A DNA stretch of 64,000 nucleotides from Neorhizobium huautlense (GCF_030811685.1 NZ_JAUSRF010000009.1:62001-126000); one strand, 5' to 3'. Positions 49,398 through 60,807 are shown, counted from the first letter of the stretch. The notes: generated from the letters alone by a model not told the origin. Numbers and translations: made by a program.

Positions 49398-49643
49398 TCA
49401 TGGGTCCTTAGAACCGCAAGAATACAATTTTGTCGCCAGAAAAGCTACCATTTTGCGACCTTCAGCAGCGGCTTCCGCATCGCTCAATTCCGGCAACGCG
49501 ATCTCATGCGCCGCCATCAGATCCCGAAGCTCGGAATAATCGACAGCCAGCAAGAACATCGCCCGCTGACGACTGATCCGCCCTTCCGAAAAATCCAGCA
49601 ATGTCTTTTCGACTGCTGGCTGCGGTGTCTTTGCATTCAGCAT
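49398..49643 (-). CDS. UPF0175-like small protein (antitoxin type)
   Basis: An 81-residue protein. VEKTLLDFSEGRISRQRAMF, then LLAVDYSELRDLMAAHEIAL PE resembles UPF0175 proteins, in which a helix-turn GKIS-x-x-x-A is followed by a helix and AEHGI. These are often antitoxins of VapB type. GGAGGG lies 6 bases before the ATG at 49643, which decides the start; the frame is open to 49703. No VapC follows. Confidence 0.6.
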   Translation of the reverse strand: MLNAKTPQPAVEKTLLDFSEGRISRQRAMFLLAVDYSELRDLMAAHEIALPELSDAEAAAEGRKMVAFLATKLYSCGSKDP

Positions 49644-49728
49644 GCCCAACCCTCCGCTTAACTTGCTCGGCTTGACCATATGCCTTTTACCGTCGCCGTT
49701 CAAACGGCAACAATTCGCCTCTCCGCCC

Positions 49729-52700
49729 TCACACCGCCTCGGCCAGCTGCTCGGCCGCCTGCAGATCCACCGACACCAGCTGGCTGACGCCCTGCTCGGC
49801 CATGGTGACGCCGAACAGGCGGTTCATGCGGGCCATGGTGATCGGATTGTGGGTGATGATCACGAAACGGGTCGCGGTCGAGGCCGCCATTTCGTCCATC
49901 AGGTTGCAGTAACGCTCGACATTGTGGTCGTCGAGCGGGGCGTCCACTTCGTCCAGCACGCAGATCGGCGCCGGATTGGTGAGGAAGACGGCGAAGATCA
50001 GCGCCATCGCCGTCAGCGCCTGTTCGCCGCCCGAAAGCAGCGTCATCGTCTGCGGTTTCTTGCCCGGCGGGCGAGCGAGAATTTCGAGGCCGGCTTCGAG
50101 CGGATCGTCGCTTTCGATCAGCTGCAGTTCCGCCGTGCCACCATTGAACAGGTGGGTGAACAGCCGCTGGAACTGGGTGTTGACCACGTCGAAGGCGGCG
50201 ATCAGGCGTTCGCGACCCTCGCGGTTCAAACTCTGGATGGCGCCGCGCAGTTTCTTGATGGCATCGATCACGTCATCGCGCTCGCGGGTGAGCGCTTCGA
50301 GCTTTTCGGAAAGCTCTTTCTGCTCCTCATCGGCGCGCAGGTTGACGGCGCCAAGCCGTTCGCGCTCGATCTTCAGGCGATCCAGCTCGCGCTCCACCTG
50401 CGCGATATCCGGCGGCGGCGCTTCGTGGCCGAGGCCGGTCAGACGCCATGCCTCATGCGGTTCGCAGCTCAGCGCCTCGCGGATGCGGACTTCCGTCTCG
50501 TTGCGGCGCTCGGCGGCGGAAACCAGACGCTCCTCGGCGCGGCCACGGCGTTCGCGGGTTTCGGCCAGTTCCGACAGAGCGATCGTAGCGATACGGTCGG
50601 CTTCGCGCTGGCGGTTTTCGGCCTCGACCAGAATGTCGGATGCAGCCTTGCGGGCATCTTCCGCTTTCTGCAATTCATTGAGCAGAGCCCGGCGTTTGTC
50701 GTCGAATTCTTCCGGCGCGAGGTCGAGATCGACCATTTCCTCACGCGCCTCTTCCTCGCGTTCGCGCAGCGAAGCGATATGGTCTTCGGCGCTGGCCGCA
50801 CGGCCCTGCCAGGTGGCGCGTTCCTGACCTATTGCCGCGACGCGGCGGCGACGGGCATCGGTTTCGCGCGAAAGGCCCTCGTAGCGGGCACGGGCTTCAG
50901 CCAACAGGCCGCGATCGGTGGCGACGGTTGCCTGCTGCTCGCGCAGGCGGGCATCGACCTCATCGACATTGGGGGCATCTTCCAGCTCTGCGCGGGCGGC
51001 TTCGTCCTGCTCGGAAACTTCCGCGATCTGTTCGCGCAACTGTTCCAACGCGGCAGCTGCCACATCACGACGGCGCATCAGGTCGCCGGATGCACGCTCG
51101 GCTGCGGCCAAGGCCTCACGGGCCTCCGCCAACTGACGCTGGGCGATACGGCTGCGCTCACGGGCATCGTGAAGCCGCAGTTCTTCGGTGGCGATCGCAT
51201 CGATGGCGGCGGCGGCCAGCGTTTCGGCTTCCGAGAGCGCAATCTGCGCCTCGTCGATTTCCGCTTCCAGTTCCGACAGACGGTTCTTCTGGGCAAGCCG
51301 CAGGGCAGCGGCGCTGGGCGCTTCCGAACCGGTAACATGGCCATCCCAGCGGAACACCGCGCCTTCACGTGTCACCAGCCGCTGGCCGGGTTTCAACTGC
51401 GGCATCAGGCGGTTGGCATTGTCGAGATCGGTGATACCGATCTGCGACAGGCGACGGGCCAACTGCGGCGGCGCGATCACATGCGTAATCATCGCCTCGA
51501 CGCCATCGGGCAGAGCCGGATCGGAACCCGCATCACCGGCACCGGACCAGTAGGACGGCGCGGAAGAATCCAGCGCGCTTTCGAGATCATCGCCCAGCAC
51601 GGCACCAACAGCCGTTTCATACCCACGGTCAACACGGATAACCTCGGCCACCGGCGGATAAGTGCCGGACGTGTCACCTGCCGCCAGCATGCGGCGGATG
51701 GTCTTGCTTTCGGTTTCCAGCCCGCCCAGATGCGAACGTGCGGCCACGACCGGGGCGCGCGCGTCTGCCTCCCTGCGGCGGGCAAGACCAAGCGCCTCCT
51801 CGACGTCCTCGATCAAAACCGCGATATCCTCGACGGCGATTTCCGCCGCTTCCACCGCCTCACGGCGCTCGGACGGATCAGCCAGACCGGACAGACGCTC
51901 ATCGATACCCGTCAACTCCGCCTGCGCCTCGCCAAGCGAGCGTTCCAGACGGCCACGGCGGTCGGCCAGATCACGGATGACGCGTTCAAGCTGCTGGCGA
52001 CCGGCGGCGGCTTCGGCGCGCTCGGCGGTCACTTGCGCAAACACCCGCTCGCTATCGACAAGGCTTGCGGCTGCCCCCTCGAATGCTTCGCGCAACTCCT
52101 CGGCTTCCGCACCGCTTTCGGCCAGCAGTTCGGCAAGCTCCGCCTCTTCCGCATCGAGACGCGCCAGCACCTCGGCGTTTTCCGAAACCAGCCGTTCCTC
52201 ACGGCGAATATCTTCGCCCAGTTGCGCCAAGCGCCGGGTCAACTCGTCGCGGCGACGCAGCAGACGGCCCGCCTCTTCCTCCAGCTGGCCACGGGCAATC
52301 TGCAGGCGCTGCAATGCGGCACCGGCGGCCGCTTCCGCTTCGCGCAGTTCCGGCAGTTTGTGCGACACGATCGCCTGGTTCTTGGCCGCCTCCATCTGCG
52401 CCTGCGCCTTTTCGGCGACAATGGCGGTGGCCTGGTTGAGCGTGCTGACGGCCTCGCCCTCGGCCTCCTTGGCCTGCACCCAGCGGATATGCAGAAGCAT
52501 GGCCTCGCGGGCGCGGATATCGGCAGACAGGCTCTTGAACCGGTTGGCCTGACGCGCCTGACGCTTCAGGCTTTCGATCTGGCTTTCCAGCTGCGCCACG
52601 ACATCTTCAAGACGCTCAAGGTTCGTTTCCGCAGCCCGCAGGCGCAGTTCCGCTTCGTGGCGGCGCGAATGCAGGCCGGAAATACCGGCGGCCTCTTCCA

Positions 52701-53190
52701 GCAACTGGCGACGGGCCTGCGGTTTGGCCGAAATCAGCTCACCGATACGCCCCTGCCCCACCATGGAAGGCGAGCGCGCGCCGGTGGAGGCATCGGCGAA
52801 CAGAAGCTGCACATCCTTGGCACGCGCTTCCTTGCCGTTGATGCGGTAGACCGAACCCTGCTCGCGCTCGATGCGGCGCGACACCTGAATCTCGTCGGCA
52901 TCGTTGAACGCGGCCGGCGCGGTGCGGTCAGAATTGTCGAGATAAAGGCCGACTTCGGCGGTGTTGCGGGCCGGGCGGTTGCCGGAACCGGAAAAGATCA
53001 CGTCGTCCATGCCGGACGCGCGCATGTTCTTGTAGGAATTTTCGCCCATCACCCAACGCAGCGCCTCGACAAGATTGGACTTGCCGCAGCCATTGGGGCC
53101 GACAACGCCGGTCAGGCCGGGTTCGATGATGAATTCGGTGGGTTCGACAAAGGATTTGAAACCGACGACGCGGAGGCGATTGAACTTCAA
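49729..53190 (-). CDS. smc: Chromosome segregation protein SMC
   Basis: This is a 1153-residue ABC-type ATPase. The N-terminal Walker A is [21 protein letters not shown] coiled coil runs from about 165 to 490, the hinge ([20 protein letters not shown] and [20 protein letters not shown]) lies near 515-640, and a second coil follows to about 1000. The C-terminal signature is [20 protein letters not shown] with Walker [21 protein letters not shown]. It organises and segregates the chromosome with ScpAB. It lies in the rhizobial order smc, dsbA, dciA. Confidence 0.97.
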   Translation of the reverse strand: MKFNRLRVVGFKSFVEPTEFIIEPGLTGVVGPNGCGKSNLVEALRWVMGENSYKNMRASGMDDVIFSGSGNRPARNTAEVGLYLDNSDRTAPAAFNDADEIQVSRRIEREQGSVYRINGKEARAKDVQLLFADASTGARSPSMVGQGRIGELISAKPQARRQLLEEAAGISGLHSRRHEAELRLRAAETNLERLEDVVAQLESQIESLKRQARQANRFKSLSADIRAREAMLLHIRWVQAKEAEGEAVSTLNQATAIVAEKAQAQMEAAKNQAIVSHKLPELREAEAAAGAALQRLQIARGQLEEEAGRLLRRRDELTRRLAQLGEDIRREERLVSENAEVLARLDAEEAELAELLAESGAEAEELREAFEGAAASLVDSERVFAQVTAERAEAAAGRQQLERVIRDLADRRGRLERSLGEAQAELTGIDERLSGLADPSERREAVEAAEIAVEDIAVLIEDVEEALGLARRREADARAPVVAARSHLGGLETESKTIRRMLAAGDTSGTYPPVAEVIRVDRGYETAVGAVLGDDLESALDSSAPSYWSGAGDAGSDPALPDGVEAMITHVIAPPQLARRLSQIGITDLDNANRLMPQLKPGQRLVTREGAVFRWDGHVTGSEAPSAAALRLAQKNRLSELEAEIDEAQIALSEAETLAAAAIDAIATEELRLHDARERSRIAQRQLAEAREALAAAERASGDLMRRRDVAAAALEQLREQIAEVSEQDEAARAELEDAPNVDEVDARLREQQATVATDRGLLAEARARYEGLSRETDARRRRVAAIGQERATWQGRAASAEDHIASLREREEEAREEMVDLDLAPEEFDDKRRALLNELQKAEDARKAASDILVEAENRQREADRIATIALSELAETRERRGRAEERLVSAAERRNETEVRIREALSCEPHEAWRLTGLGHEAPPPDIAQVERELDRLKIERERLGAVNLRADEEQKELSEKLEALTRERDDVIDAIKKLRGAIQSLNREGRERLIAAFDVVNTQFQRLFTHLFNGGTAELQLIESDDPLEAGLEILARPPGKKPQTMTLLSGGEQALTAMALIFAVFLTNPAPICVLDEVDAPLDDHNVERYCNLMDEMAASTATRFVIITHNPITMARMNRLFGVTMAEQGVSQLVSVDLQAAEQLAEAV

Positions 53191-53271
53191 CGGTTCAGCC
53201 TCCCCGCTTCGGTTGATGAAGAAATCGCGGACGTGCCAAAACGACCGTCCGCGATCATCTCGCAGACAGGT

Positions 53272-53997
53272 TTAGAGAAGGCTGTCGAAAAGAGCCGACA
53301 TGTTCTCAACCGTCATGTCCCCAGCATAGCGCTCGCCGTTGATGATGAAGGTCGGCGTCGAGTTGACACCAAAGTCCTTGGCGCCGCGCTGCATCGTCGC
53401 GTTCACATCATCGAGAAGCTTCTGGTTGGTCAAGCAGGCGTTGAAGCTTTCCTGTGAAAAACCGGCAATCTTGACGGCCTGCATCAGGGCATTGCGAACA
53501 TTGCCGTCGCCGGGGGCGGCCCAGGCGCGCTGTTGTTTGAACAGCATGGAAATCATCGGGTAATACTGATCGGACGTGGCAAGCTCGGTCGGCTTGGACG
53601 GGTTGCAGCGTGCCAGCATGAAGGCAGCGGTCGCAGCCGGATCGAACGGGAATTCGCGGATGATGAAGCGCACCTTGCCGGTATCGACATATTTTTCCTT
53701 GATCGGATCGAATGTCGTGGCGTGGAAATGGGCGCAATGCGGGCAGGTCATCGACATGTATTCGACAACGGTGATCGGCGCGTCATCCTTGCCGACCTGC
53801 ATTTCCGGCAGCGGGCCGGGCTTCAGAACTTCGGCCATATCGACCTTGCCATCGGATGTGGGCTTTTCCTGAGCCTGTGCCGTGGCGATCGAACCGACGA
53901 AGGTCAGGCCGAGAGCGGTGGAGGCGGATCCTGCGAGAACGGCGCGGCGGCTGAGGCTCGCGGCAAAAGTCTCGTTGGTCATCGTCTGAGTGGTCAT
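53272..53997 (-). CDS. DsbA-family thioredoxin with Tat-type leader
   Basis: This is a 241-residue periplasmic oxidoreductase. The leader [20 protein letters not shown] is twin-arginine like. The active site is [20 protein letters not shown] with Cys-Pro-His-Cys, and the cis-Pro loop is [20 protein letters not shown]. DsbA proteins make disulfides in exported proteins. I chose the ATG at 53997; 54063 lies further upstream. It sits 82 bases upstream of smc. Confidence 0.9.
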   Translation of the reverse strand: MTTQTMTNETFAASLSRRAVLAGSASTALGLTFVGSIATAQAQEKPTSDGKVDMAEVLKPGPLPEMQVGKDDAPITVVEYMSMTCPHCAHFHATTFDPIKEKYVDTGKVRFIIREFPFDPAATAAFMLARCNPSKPTELATSDQYYPMISMLFKQQRAWAAPGDGNVRNALMQAVKIAGFSQESFNACLTNQKLLDDVNATMQRGAKDFGVNSTPTFIINGERYAGDMTVENMSALFDSLL

Positions 53998-54178
53998 GAA
54001 GACACCTGTTGAGAGGAATAAAACTGTCGAGATTTCCGTAGCCTGCCGAATTGTGTCCGACAAGAGCGGCTTGGATTACTCTTTTCAAACAATTGTGACG
54101 AGGAATGGACAAGGCAAGCCCGGGGGCGGCGATGGGGCGGCAATGGGACGATTGGGCGCAGGATCGCAGATGCGACAA

Positions 54179-54700
54179 TCACCGCCGCAACGTCCGCTTC
54201 TTCTGCAGCACCGCCGTGCCGAGCCGCGTGACGGCATTGCGAAGCGCATCATTGTCGATGCCCTCCATCATCTCGTCCAGTTTTCGCGCCGCCTCGCCTT
54301 TCAGCGGCGGCGGTTTGGGGCGATGGCGCGGCGCCTGTACCACCGGCTTCTGCAGGATGCGGATCTGGCGGATCGCCGGAAAACCGAAAAATGCGTTGAT
54401 GCGGCCGATCAGTTCGCCCTGCGCATGGGAAAGAAACAGCGCGCGCGCGCCTTCGCAGGCAATCGTCAGCGTGCCGGCCTGATAGCCGGTATCCGTGCCG
54501 GGTTCGCGGCGTGGCCAGGCGATCTTTTCCGGCCGGGTGCACTCGGCAAAATCCTCGCCGGCGATTTCATCCCAGGAGCCGAGCAGCGCGGTGGAAATGC
54601 CGGCGCGCTTGGCCAGAACCGGATCGATGATACCGTTCGCCACCTCGGCGATCTGGTGCGCACCACGGCGTATGAATTGTTTCTTGTTCGTCTCGCTCAT
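54179..54700 (-). CDS. dciA: DUF721 protein, DciA-type helicase loader
   Basis: This is a 173-residue protein. RRGAHQIAEVANGIIDPVLA, then LLGSWDEIAGEDFAECTRPE and GTLTIACEGARALFLSHAQG, then ELIGRINAFFGFPAIRQIRI is the DUF721 (KH-like) domain. DciA proteins load or operate the DnaB helicase in bacteria lacking DnaC. The C-terminal tail is basic and Pro-rich. The start overlaps the O-antigen ligase stop by 4 bases. Confidence 0.85.
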   Translation of the reverse strand: MSETNKKQFIRRGAHQIAEVANGIIDPVLAKRAGISTALLGSWDEIAGEDFAECTRPEKIAWPRREPGTDTGYQAGTLTIACEGARALFLSHAQGELIGRINAFFGFPAIRQIRILQKPVVQAPRHRPKPPPLKGEAARKLDEMMEGIDNDALRNAVTRLGTAVLQKKRTLRR

Positions 54701-55932
54701 GATCCCTGCCCGGCGCGTCTTTTCGGTGGCAGCAATATCACCTTTTGCGAAAGCGGCATTGCCACGATCAATGCGAACCACAGGAAGATGCTATCATAGA
54801 TGTCCTGGAAGAACAGGATATTGGTGGACCCGGCAACGGCATAACCGAACAGGATCAGCAGCGCCATGAACAGCCGCTTGCGGCGCGCCACCGTGGTCGG
54901 ATTGCGCAGCACGCACAAAAGCGGCGAAAACAGCATCAGCAGCGTTGCGACAAGACCGGCGAAACCGGCATCGAAGGTGACGGTGATGAAACCGTTATGG
55001 AAATGCGAATAGGAATATCCCAGTTTCGAAATGAATTCCTGGCGGTTCTGCACGCCATAACCCAGCCAGGGATTTTCGACGATCAGTCCGCTTGCATATT
55101 GCCACAGCGCCATGCGCGCCGTGTAGGATTCGTCGGCGCCTGTGTCGTTGGCAAAATAACCCAGCATGTCGATCAGCCGCTCGGAATGTTGCAATCCGAG
55201 CGCCATGATCGCAAGCAGCGCGACGGCCAGCAGGGCCGCGCCCTTCCGATTGTAGAACCGCCGCAGTTTTTGCGGAAACAGCACGAACAGCATGACCAGC
55301 GCGATGACGGGAATAGGCAGCACGCCGCGTGATTGCGAAAGAAGAATGCAAAGAATGCCGGCAACAAAACCGACCCAGCCGAGCGCCTGCCGTTGCGGCC
55401 GCGGCGAAACGGTGCTGAGCAGCGACACCGAAGCCAGCATGGCGCAGATCATGCTGAACGGCAGCGCATTGCCGAGCCCACCATGGGCGCGCATCGCGAA
55501 CAACTCCACCTGGATCACCGCGACGGGCAGCGCCAGGATGCCGCAAAAGGCGGCGCCGACGACGAAGGCATCGATCAGAGCCGAGGTGGAACCGACGCGC
55601 AGGCGCGGCAGGACGAGCGGGAAAAACACGAAGGCCGACAGTGCAACGAGACGACTGAGCAGCCGGTCTGCCGTCGCCGGATCGTAATTGACCAGAGCCG
55701 CCAGAAGAATGGTTGCCGCATAAAGCCATGCCGGGCCGATGATATAGAGATCACTGCGCTGGAAGCGCGCCGGAAAGCGCTTTAATGCCAGCGAAATCAG
55801 CGCCCAGCCCATGGAAATGCCCAGCAGGATGGTGATGATCGAGCCTGCGATACCGGCCGCGCCGCCGACCATGGCAAGACAGGCAACGTTGTTTCGTTGC
55901 ATCGAAGGCAGTTTCATTCCGGCTCTTTTCAT
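54697..55932 (-). CDS. O-antigen ligase/polymerase-type membrane protein
   Basis: This is a 411-residue membrane protein with about ten helices (for example IAGSIITILLGISMGWALIS and LIDAFVVGAAFCGILALPVA). A periplasmic loop reads ENPWLGYGVQNRQEFISKLG and YSYSHFHNGFITVTFDAGFA, with the conserved Gly and the H-N loop of the Wzy/WaaL family. The C-terminal helices include RLFMALLILFGYAVAGSTNI. I chose the ATG at 55932, before SMKRAGMKLP. In many Rhizobiales dciA directly faces mutY; here this gene stands between them and overlaps dciA. Confidence 0.8.
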   Translation of the reverse strand: MKRAGMKLPSMQRNNVACLAMVGGAAGIAGSIITILLGISMGWALISLALKRFPARFQRSDLYIIGPAWLYAATILLAALVNYDPATADRLLSRLVALSAFVFFPLVLPRLRVGSTSALIDAFVVGAAFCGILALPVAVIQVELFAMRAHGGLGNALPFSMICAMLASVSLLSTVSPRPQRQALGWVGFVAGILCILLSQSRGVLPIPVIALVMLFVLFPQKLRRFYNRKGAALLAVALLAIMALGLQHSERLIDMLGYFANDTGADESYTARMALWQYASGLIVENPWLGYGVQNRQEFISKLGYSYSHFHNGFITVTFDAGFAGLVATLLMLFSPLLCVLRNPTTVARRKRLFMALLILFGYAVAGSTNILFFQDIYDSIFLWFALIVAMPLSQKVILLPPKRRAGQGS

Positions 55933-55986
55933 TGACGCATCACACGGGGAGGATTTAGGAGAGAGGCCCGTGATTGGAAGCTGACT

Positions 55987-57066
55987 TTGCACTCTGGCGT
56001 AAAAATACCCAACACCTATGGTGCCGAACTGCTGACTTGGTACGATCGTCACCATCGCGAATTGCCATGGCGCGTCAGCCCTTCCGCAGCCAAAGCCGGA
56101 AAATTTGCGAACCCCTATCACATCTGGCTATCGGAAGTCATGCTGCAGCAGACGACCGTGCAGGCCGTCAAACCCTATTTCGCAAAATTCCTGGCGCTCT
56201 GGCCCAGGGTGGAAGATCTCGCCGCAGCCCCTGCCGATGACGTGATGGCCGCATGGGCGGGCCTGGGTTATTACGCCCGCGCCCGCAACCTGAAAAAATG
56301 CGCCGAAGCGGTGGCGCGTGATCATGGCGGCATCTTTCCCGATACGGAAGCCGGATTGAAGGCGCTGCCGGGTATCGGCGATTATACCGCCGCAGCCGTT
56401 GCCGCCATCGCGTTCAACCGACAGGCGGCGGTGATGGACGGCAATGTCGAGCGGGTGATTTCCCGGCTCTTTGCCATCGATGGCCCGCTTCCCGGCTCGA
56501 AACCGCTGATGAAGCAGAAGGTGGCGGAACTGACGCCAGCAGATCGTCCCGGCGATTTCGCGCAGGCGATGATGGATCTCGGCGCCACCATCTGCACGCC
56601 AAAACGGCCTGCCTGCGCGCTCTGTCCGTTCAATAGCCGCTGTCTGGCATTCGCAAATGACGAGCCCGAACGTTTTCCGGTAAAGGCGCCGAAAAAGGCA
56701 AAACCGGTGCGCGTCGGCGCCGCTTTCGTGGCCGTAACCCCCGATGGCGAAATTCTGCTGCGCCGCCGTATCGAGACCGGGCTTCTGGGCGGCATGACGG
56801 AAGTGCCGACCACGGCATGGACGGCGCGTTTCGATGGCGGCACGACGCCGGAGCACGCACCTTTTCCCGGCAACTGGGAAGCCTGCGGCCAGATCGTCCA
56901 CGTCTTCACCCATTTCGAACTGCGGCTTTCGGTCTATCGTCTGCAGCACGAGAAGATCGAGACGGAAGGCGGCGGCTGGTGGGAACCGGTGACCAATCTC
57001 GAAGCACAGGCATTGCCGACCGTCATGAAAAAGGCAATCGTGCAGGCGATACCGCTCGCGTTTTAA
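55987..57066 (+). CDS. mutY: A/G-specific adenine DNA glycosylase
   Basis: This is a 359-residue enzyme that removes adenine opposite 8-oxoguanine. LPWRVSPSAAKAGKFANPYH, then IWLSEVMLQQTTVQAVKPYF and the catalytic LKALPGIGDYTAAAVAAIAF with the HhH motif and Asp. The iron-sulfur Cys cluster is CTPKRPACALCPFNSRC. A C-terminal NUDIX-like domain starts near PVRVGAAFVAVTPDGEILLR. The start is a TTG at 55987, since GGAAG precedes it and no nearby in-frame ATG exists before MLQQ. Confidence 0.94.
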   Translation: MHSGVKIPNTYGAELLTWYDRHHRELPWRVSPSAAKAGKFANPYHIWLSEVMLQQTTVQAVKPYFAKFLALWPRVEDLAAAPADDVMAAWAGLGYYARARNLKKCAEAVARDHGGIFPDTEAGLKALPGIGDYTAAAVAAIAFNRQAAVMDGNVERVISRLFAIDGPLPGSKPLMKQKVAELTPADRPGDFAQAMMDLGATICTPKRPACALCPFNSRCLAFANDEPERFPVKAPKKAKPVRVGAAFVAVTPDGEILLRRRIETGLLGGMTEVPTTAWTARFDGGTTPEHAPFPGNWEACGQIVHVFTHFELRLSVYRLQHEKIETEGGGWWEPVTNLEAQALPTVMKKAIVQAIPLAF

Positions 57067-57096
57067 AAACTGTAATACGGATATCAGGAAGGTTTC

Positions 57097-57711
57097 ATGG
57101 CCGCTCACATCGACCACATCGTCTTCGACATCGGCAAGGTGCTGATCCACTACGACCCGAACATTCCCTTCAGCCGCATCATTCCCGACGATGGCGAACG
57201 TCGCTGGTTTTTCGAAAATGTCTGCACCCACGACTGGAACCTGGAACAGGACCGCGGCCGCACCTGGGAAGAGGCGGAAGACCTGCTGATTGCGGAACAT
57301 CCCGACCGCGAGGAACAGATCCGCGCGTTTCGAAAACACTGGCGCGAGATGGTGCCGCATGCCTATGAGGGCTCGGTTGCAATCATGGAAAGCCTGATCG
57401 ACCAGGGCCGCGACGTGACTATGCTCACCAACTTTGCCTCCGACACGTTTCGCCATGCGCAGGAACTGTTTCCGTTCCTGAAAAAGCCGCGCGGCGTGAC
57501 GGTGTCCGGCGATATCAAGCTGATCAAGCCGGATGTGGCGATCTATGAAAAACACGCCCGCGATTTCGGCCTGAAACCGGAAGCGACCCTGTTCATCGAC
57601 GACAGTTATCCGAATGTCGAAGGCGCGCGGAAAGCCGGATGGCAGGCGGTTCATTTTGTCGATGCCGAGACGCTGAAGAGGGATTTGGATGCGTTGGGCG
57701 TGGCGTATTAG
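57097..57711 (+). CDS. HAD-family phosphatase (YihX-like)
   Basis: This is a 204-residue HAD hydrolase. Motif I is IVFDIGKVLIHYDPNIPF with the nucleophile Asp, the cap region follows, motif II is MLTNFASDTFRHAQELFPF, motif III uses SGDIKLIKPDVAIYEKHARD and motif IV TLFIDDSYPNVEGARKAG. The family includes glucose-1-phosphatases. AGGAAGG precedes the ATG at 57097. It lies 30 bases downstream of mutY and could share its transcript. Confidence 0.88.
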   Translation: MAAHIDHIVFDIGKVLIHYDPNIPFSRIIPDDGERRWFFENVCTHDWNLEQDRGRTWEEAEDLLIAEHPDREEQIRAFRKHWREMVPHAYEGSVAIMESLIDQGRDVTMLTNFASDTFRHAQELFPFLKKPRGVTVSGDIKLIKPDVAIYEKHARDFGLKPEATLFIDDSYPNVEGARKAGWQAVHFVDAETLKRDLDALGVAY

Positions 57712-57732
57712 GCCGGACAACGCTCTATCTTT

Positions 57733-57785
57733 CCGTCATCCCGGCCTTGTGCCGGGATCCAGCTGACGCACGTCTGCGTGGTGAA
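57733..57785. repeat. Family E palindromic repeat, second copy
   Basis: CGTCATCCCGGCC...GGGATCCAGC forms a hairpin with arms ATCCCGGC/GCCGGGAT and continues CTGACGCACGTCTGCGTGG. It has the layout of the copy at 13.14 kb. Its right end runs to within about 10 bases of the stop codon of a truncated-looking RHH gene. Confidence 0.7.
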
Positions 57786-57792
57786 AGGGTCC

Positions 57793-57951
57793 TCAGCCTA
57801 TCCGCGCTTCCGCCTTCAGCTCGGCAAGAAGCACCTCAGCACGAACCTCGCGACCTTCACCGCTCGCCATGCCTTCGGCATAAGCCTTCTTAAGCCGCTT
57901 TTGCATCATCTCTGCCTGATGCGGTGTGAGCGAGACGGTAAGAGTGCGCAT
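57793..57951 (-). CDS. Short RHH-type antitoxin-like protein, orphan
   Basis: This is a 52-residue protein. MRTLTVSLTPHQAEMMQKRL, then KKAYAEGMASGEGREVRAEV and LLAELKAEARIG match the beginning of ParD/CopG-like antitoxins. The usual toxin gene is absent; a family E repeat follows the stop immediately. The start is the ATG at 57951. It may be a remnant of an old parDE pair. Confidence 0.55.
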   Translation of the reverse strand: MRTLTVSLTPHQAEMMQKRLKKAYAEGMASGEGREVRAEVLLAELKAEARIG

Positions 57952-58035
57952 GGACCGGCCTTTCGTTTGAAAGGGCAACTTAACACGCATCACAAGAACT
58001 AACAAAAATTGTTAGCGGGCTTGGTACGCATCGCG

Positions 58036-58857
58036 CTAAAACCCCTGCAACGCTTGCGGCACGACATAGGCGCCATCCTTGAAACGCAGGCGATGTTTGG
58101 CGGTCGTCGCCTTTTCGGTCTTCCTGCAATCCTCGGCGGTCTTTTCGGTCAGACGGTGAATGAGCGTATCTGACACAACGATATCGGCCATCGGTGATTT
58201 GGCAGGCACCATGGTGAGCGTGCGGTTCAGGTCTTCGAACTCACCGTTGCAATTGGTATCCCATTCTCCACCGAACTTGGCGACAACGAGATTTTCGAGA
58301 ACCGGTTTCAACTGCTGCCCCTCAATGGCGAACAGCCAGAGACCGGCGTTGTTGTAAGGGTTCGGCCCAGAGCTGCCGCGCATCATCCGTCGCAATCCAA
58401 ATGCCACGTTTCCCGGTGCCAGCTGATAAAATGCCGTATCGAAGGCAAGCTCTTCGATGAAGATCGCATCGTCATCCATCATGCCGTCCAGCCGATGCCG
58501 GTGCTTGACATCCAGACTGGCGCTGTCGAGCACGAGAATATCGAGATCGCCCTCGTGCATGCCCTCTTCCGGCGGCTTGCCCATCAGCGGCACGCCAACC
58601 AGCATCAGGCCCGGCCGGGCCGGCCAGGTGCGGCAGAGCACGGCTTGCGGATCGTCGCCGCTATCGGCCTCGGGCACGGTCAGCGTCTTGCCATCCATCT
58701 CGAACATGTTTTCCGGCAGCGCCTTTGCGCCCGGATAGGCCTTCCGGACGATTTCCACCACACGTGAACCACACGCATTTTCCGCCCCATGAGCAAACGG
58801 CATGGCTGCAAGCGAGCCGGCAAGCGCAATCGTGGCGCGCAAGGCGATGGCCGACAT
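58036..58857 (-). CDS. Exported hypothetical protein
   Basis: This is a 273-residue protein with a signal peptide (MSAIALRATIALAGSLAAMP, FAHGA). The mature part has two long Cys-poor blocks, GSRVVEIVRKAYPGAKALPE and LGDLDILVLDSASLDVKHRH-like segments, then WDTNCNGEFEDLNRTLTMVP and a basic C-terminus. I do not recognise the family. The ATG at 58857 gives a clean leader; the frame continues to 58944. The gene converges with nothing; ccrM lies upstream on the same strand, separated by a terminator. Confidence 0.7.
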   Translation of the reverse strand: MSAIALRATIALAGSLAAMPFAHGAENACGSRVVEIVRKAYPGAKALPENMFEMDGKTLTVPEADSGDDPQAVLCRTWPARPGLMLVGVPLMGKPPEEGMHEGDLDILVLDSASLDVKHRHRLDGMMDDDAIFIEELAFDTAFYQLAPGNVAFGLRRMMRGSSGPNPYNNAGLWLFAIEGQQLKPVLENLVVAKFGGEWDTNCNGEFEDLNRTLTMVPAKSPMADIVVSDTLIHRLTEKTAEDCRKTEKATTAKHRLRFKDGAYVVPQALQGF

Positions 58858-58920
58858 CAGGTCTTCTCCGGTTGGCAGCAATGCGTGGAGCTTGCCGCAT
58901 AATCGCCTGGTCGCAAAGCA

Positions 58921-58958
58921 CAAATAAAAGACGCCCGGTCTCATCGAAACCGGGCGTC
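58921..58958 (-). terminator. Terminator after ccrM
   Basis: A 10-bp stem GACGCCCGGT/ACCGGGCGTC (58930-58939 with 58949-58958) is followed on the minus strand by CTTTTATTTG. It separates ccrM from the next minus-strand gene. Confidence 0.8.
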
Positions 58959-59053
58959 AAGGATCCTCTTCCGGGACTAGAGGTACATGACCGGAAGAGG
59001 AATATCGCGATATGGCGGCCGCCGGGTCATCCTGCGGCCTTTGAACTGGTGGA

Positions 59054-60223
<1,170 letters not shown>

Positions 60224-60368
60224 TTATTGACTGTTATGGTTACTGATTTTGGTTACCAAACACTGAACGGGCGGACGATTTCGGGAAAAGATTTGGCGTG
60301 GTGGGGAGATGGCAATTGCGGTAGACTCGCTGCAAACCAATATCCCGACGCCGACACGAGATAAGCCC

Positions 60369-60677
60369 ATGCCGAATGTTGCTCTCGGAAGCCACTACGA
60401 CGAGTTTATTAAGAAGCAGCTGGAAACAGGTCGCTATGACGATGCCAGCGAGGTTATCCGCGCCAGCTTGCGGCTGCTGGAAAATCATGAAGTCGAACAC
60501 GAGCGCTGGCTGACGGAAGAGATCCCCGCGCGATACGACGAACTGATGAACGATCCCTCCAAAGGCGTGCCTGCCGAAGACGTGCGAGCACGTTTTGAAG
60601 CCAAACGCCGAGACGCCAACGAGCGTAGCAGGAATATCGGTGACGTCGTTCCGCGCGAGCGGAACGAACGCGCTTAG
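60369..60677 (+). CDS. ParD-family antitoxin, orphan
   Basis: This is a 102-residue protein. ALGSHYDEFIKKQLETGRYD, then DASEVIRASLRLLENHEVEH is the ParD ribbon-helix-helix. The C-terminal half binds ParE in complete pairs. Here no parE follows; the next genes on the plus strand are far away. The start at 60369 gives a typical ParD length plus a 15-residue extension. It may be a remnant or an anti-addiction copy. Confidence 0.8.
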   Translation: MPNVALGSHYDEFIKKQLETGRYDDASEVIRASLRLLENHEVEHERWLTEEIPARYDELMNDPSKGVPAEDVRARFEAKRRDANERSRNIGDVVPRERNERA

Positions 60678-60699
60678 AGATGCGGAAAGACTTTAGCGC

Positions 60700-60807
60700 T
60701 CAAGAATTGCCGCGCTTCTCCTGATAGATGAGATAGGCCGCGAATGCACCGGCAATGACGATACCGACGATTGGTATCGTCATGAAAAGAACATCAAACA
60801 TCGACAT
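60700..60807 (-). CDS. 35-residue membrane protein overlapping an upstream gene
   Basis: A short frame MSMFDVLFMTIPIVGIVIAG continues AFAAYLIYQEKRGNS. One clear membrane helix is followed by a short basic tail, a common small-membrane-protein layout. The ATG at 60807 lies inside the end of the preceding membrane gene, in another frame (14-base overlap), so translation may be coupled. It lacks a strong Shine-Dalgarno. Confidence 0.5.
   Translation of the reverse strand: MSMFDVLFMTIPIVGIVIAGAFAAYLIYQEKRGNS

Noticed and set aside
49642-53457. Very long plus-strand open frame (over 1200 codons) opposite smc
   Set aside because: It is the antisense shadow of smc: low complexity, no start signals and no family pattern, while the minus strand encodes a complete SMC.
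56128-57720. 530-codon minus-strand frame opposite mutY and the HAD gene
   Set aside because: Antisense shadow of two clear genes in high-GC DNA.
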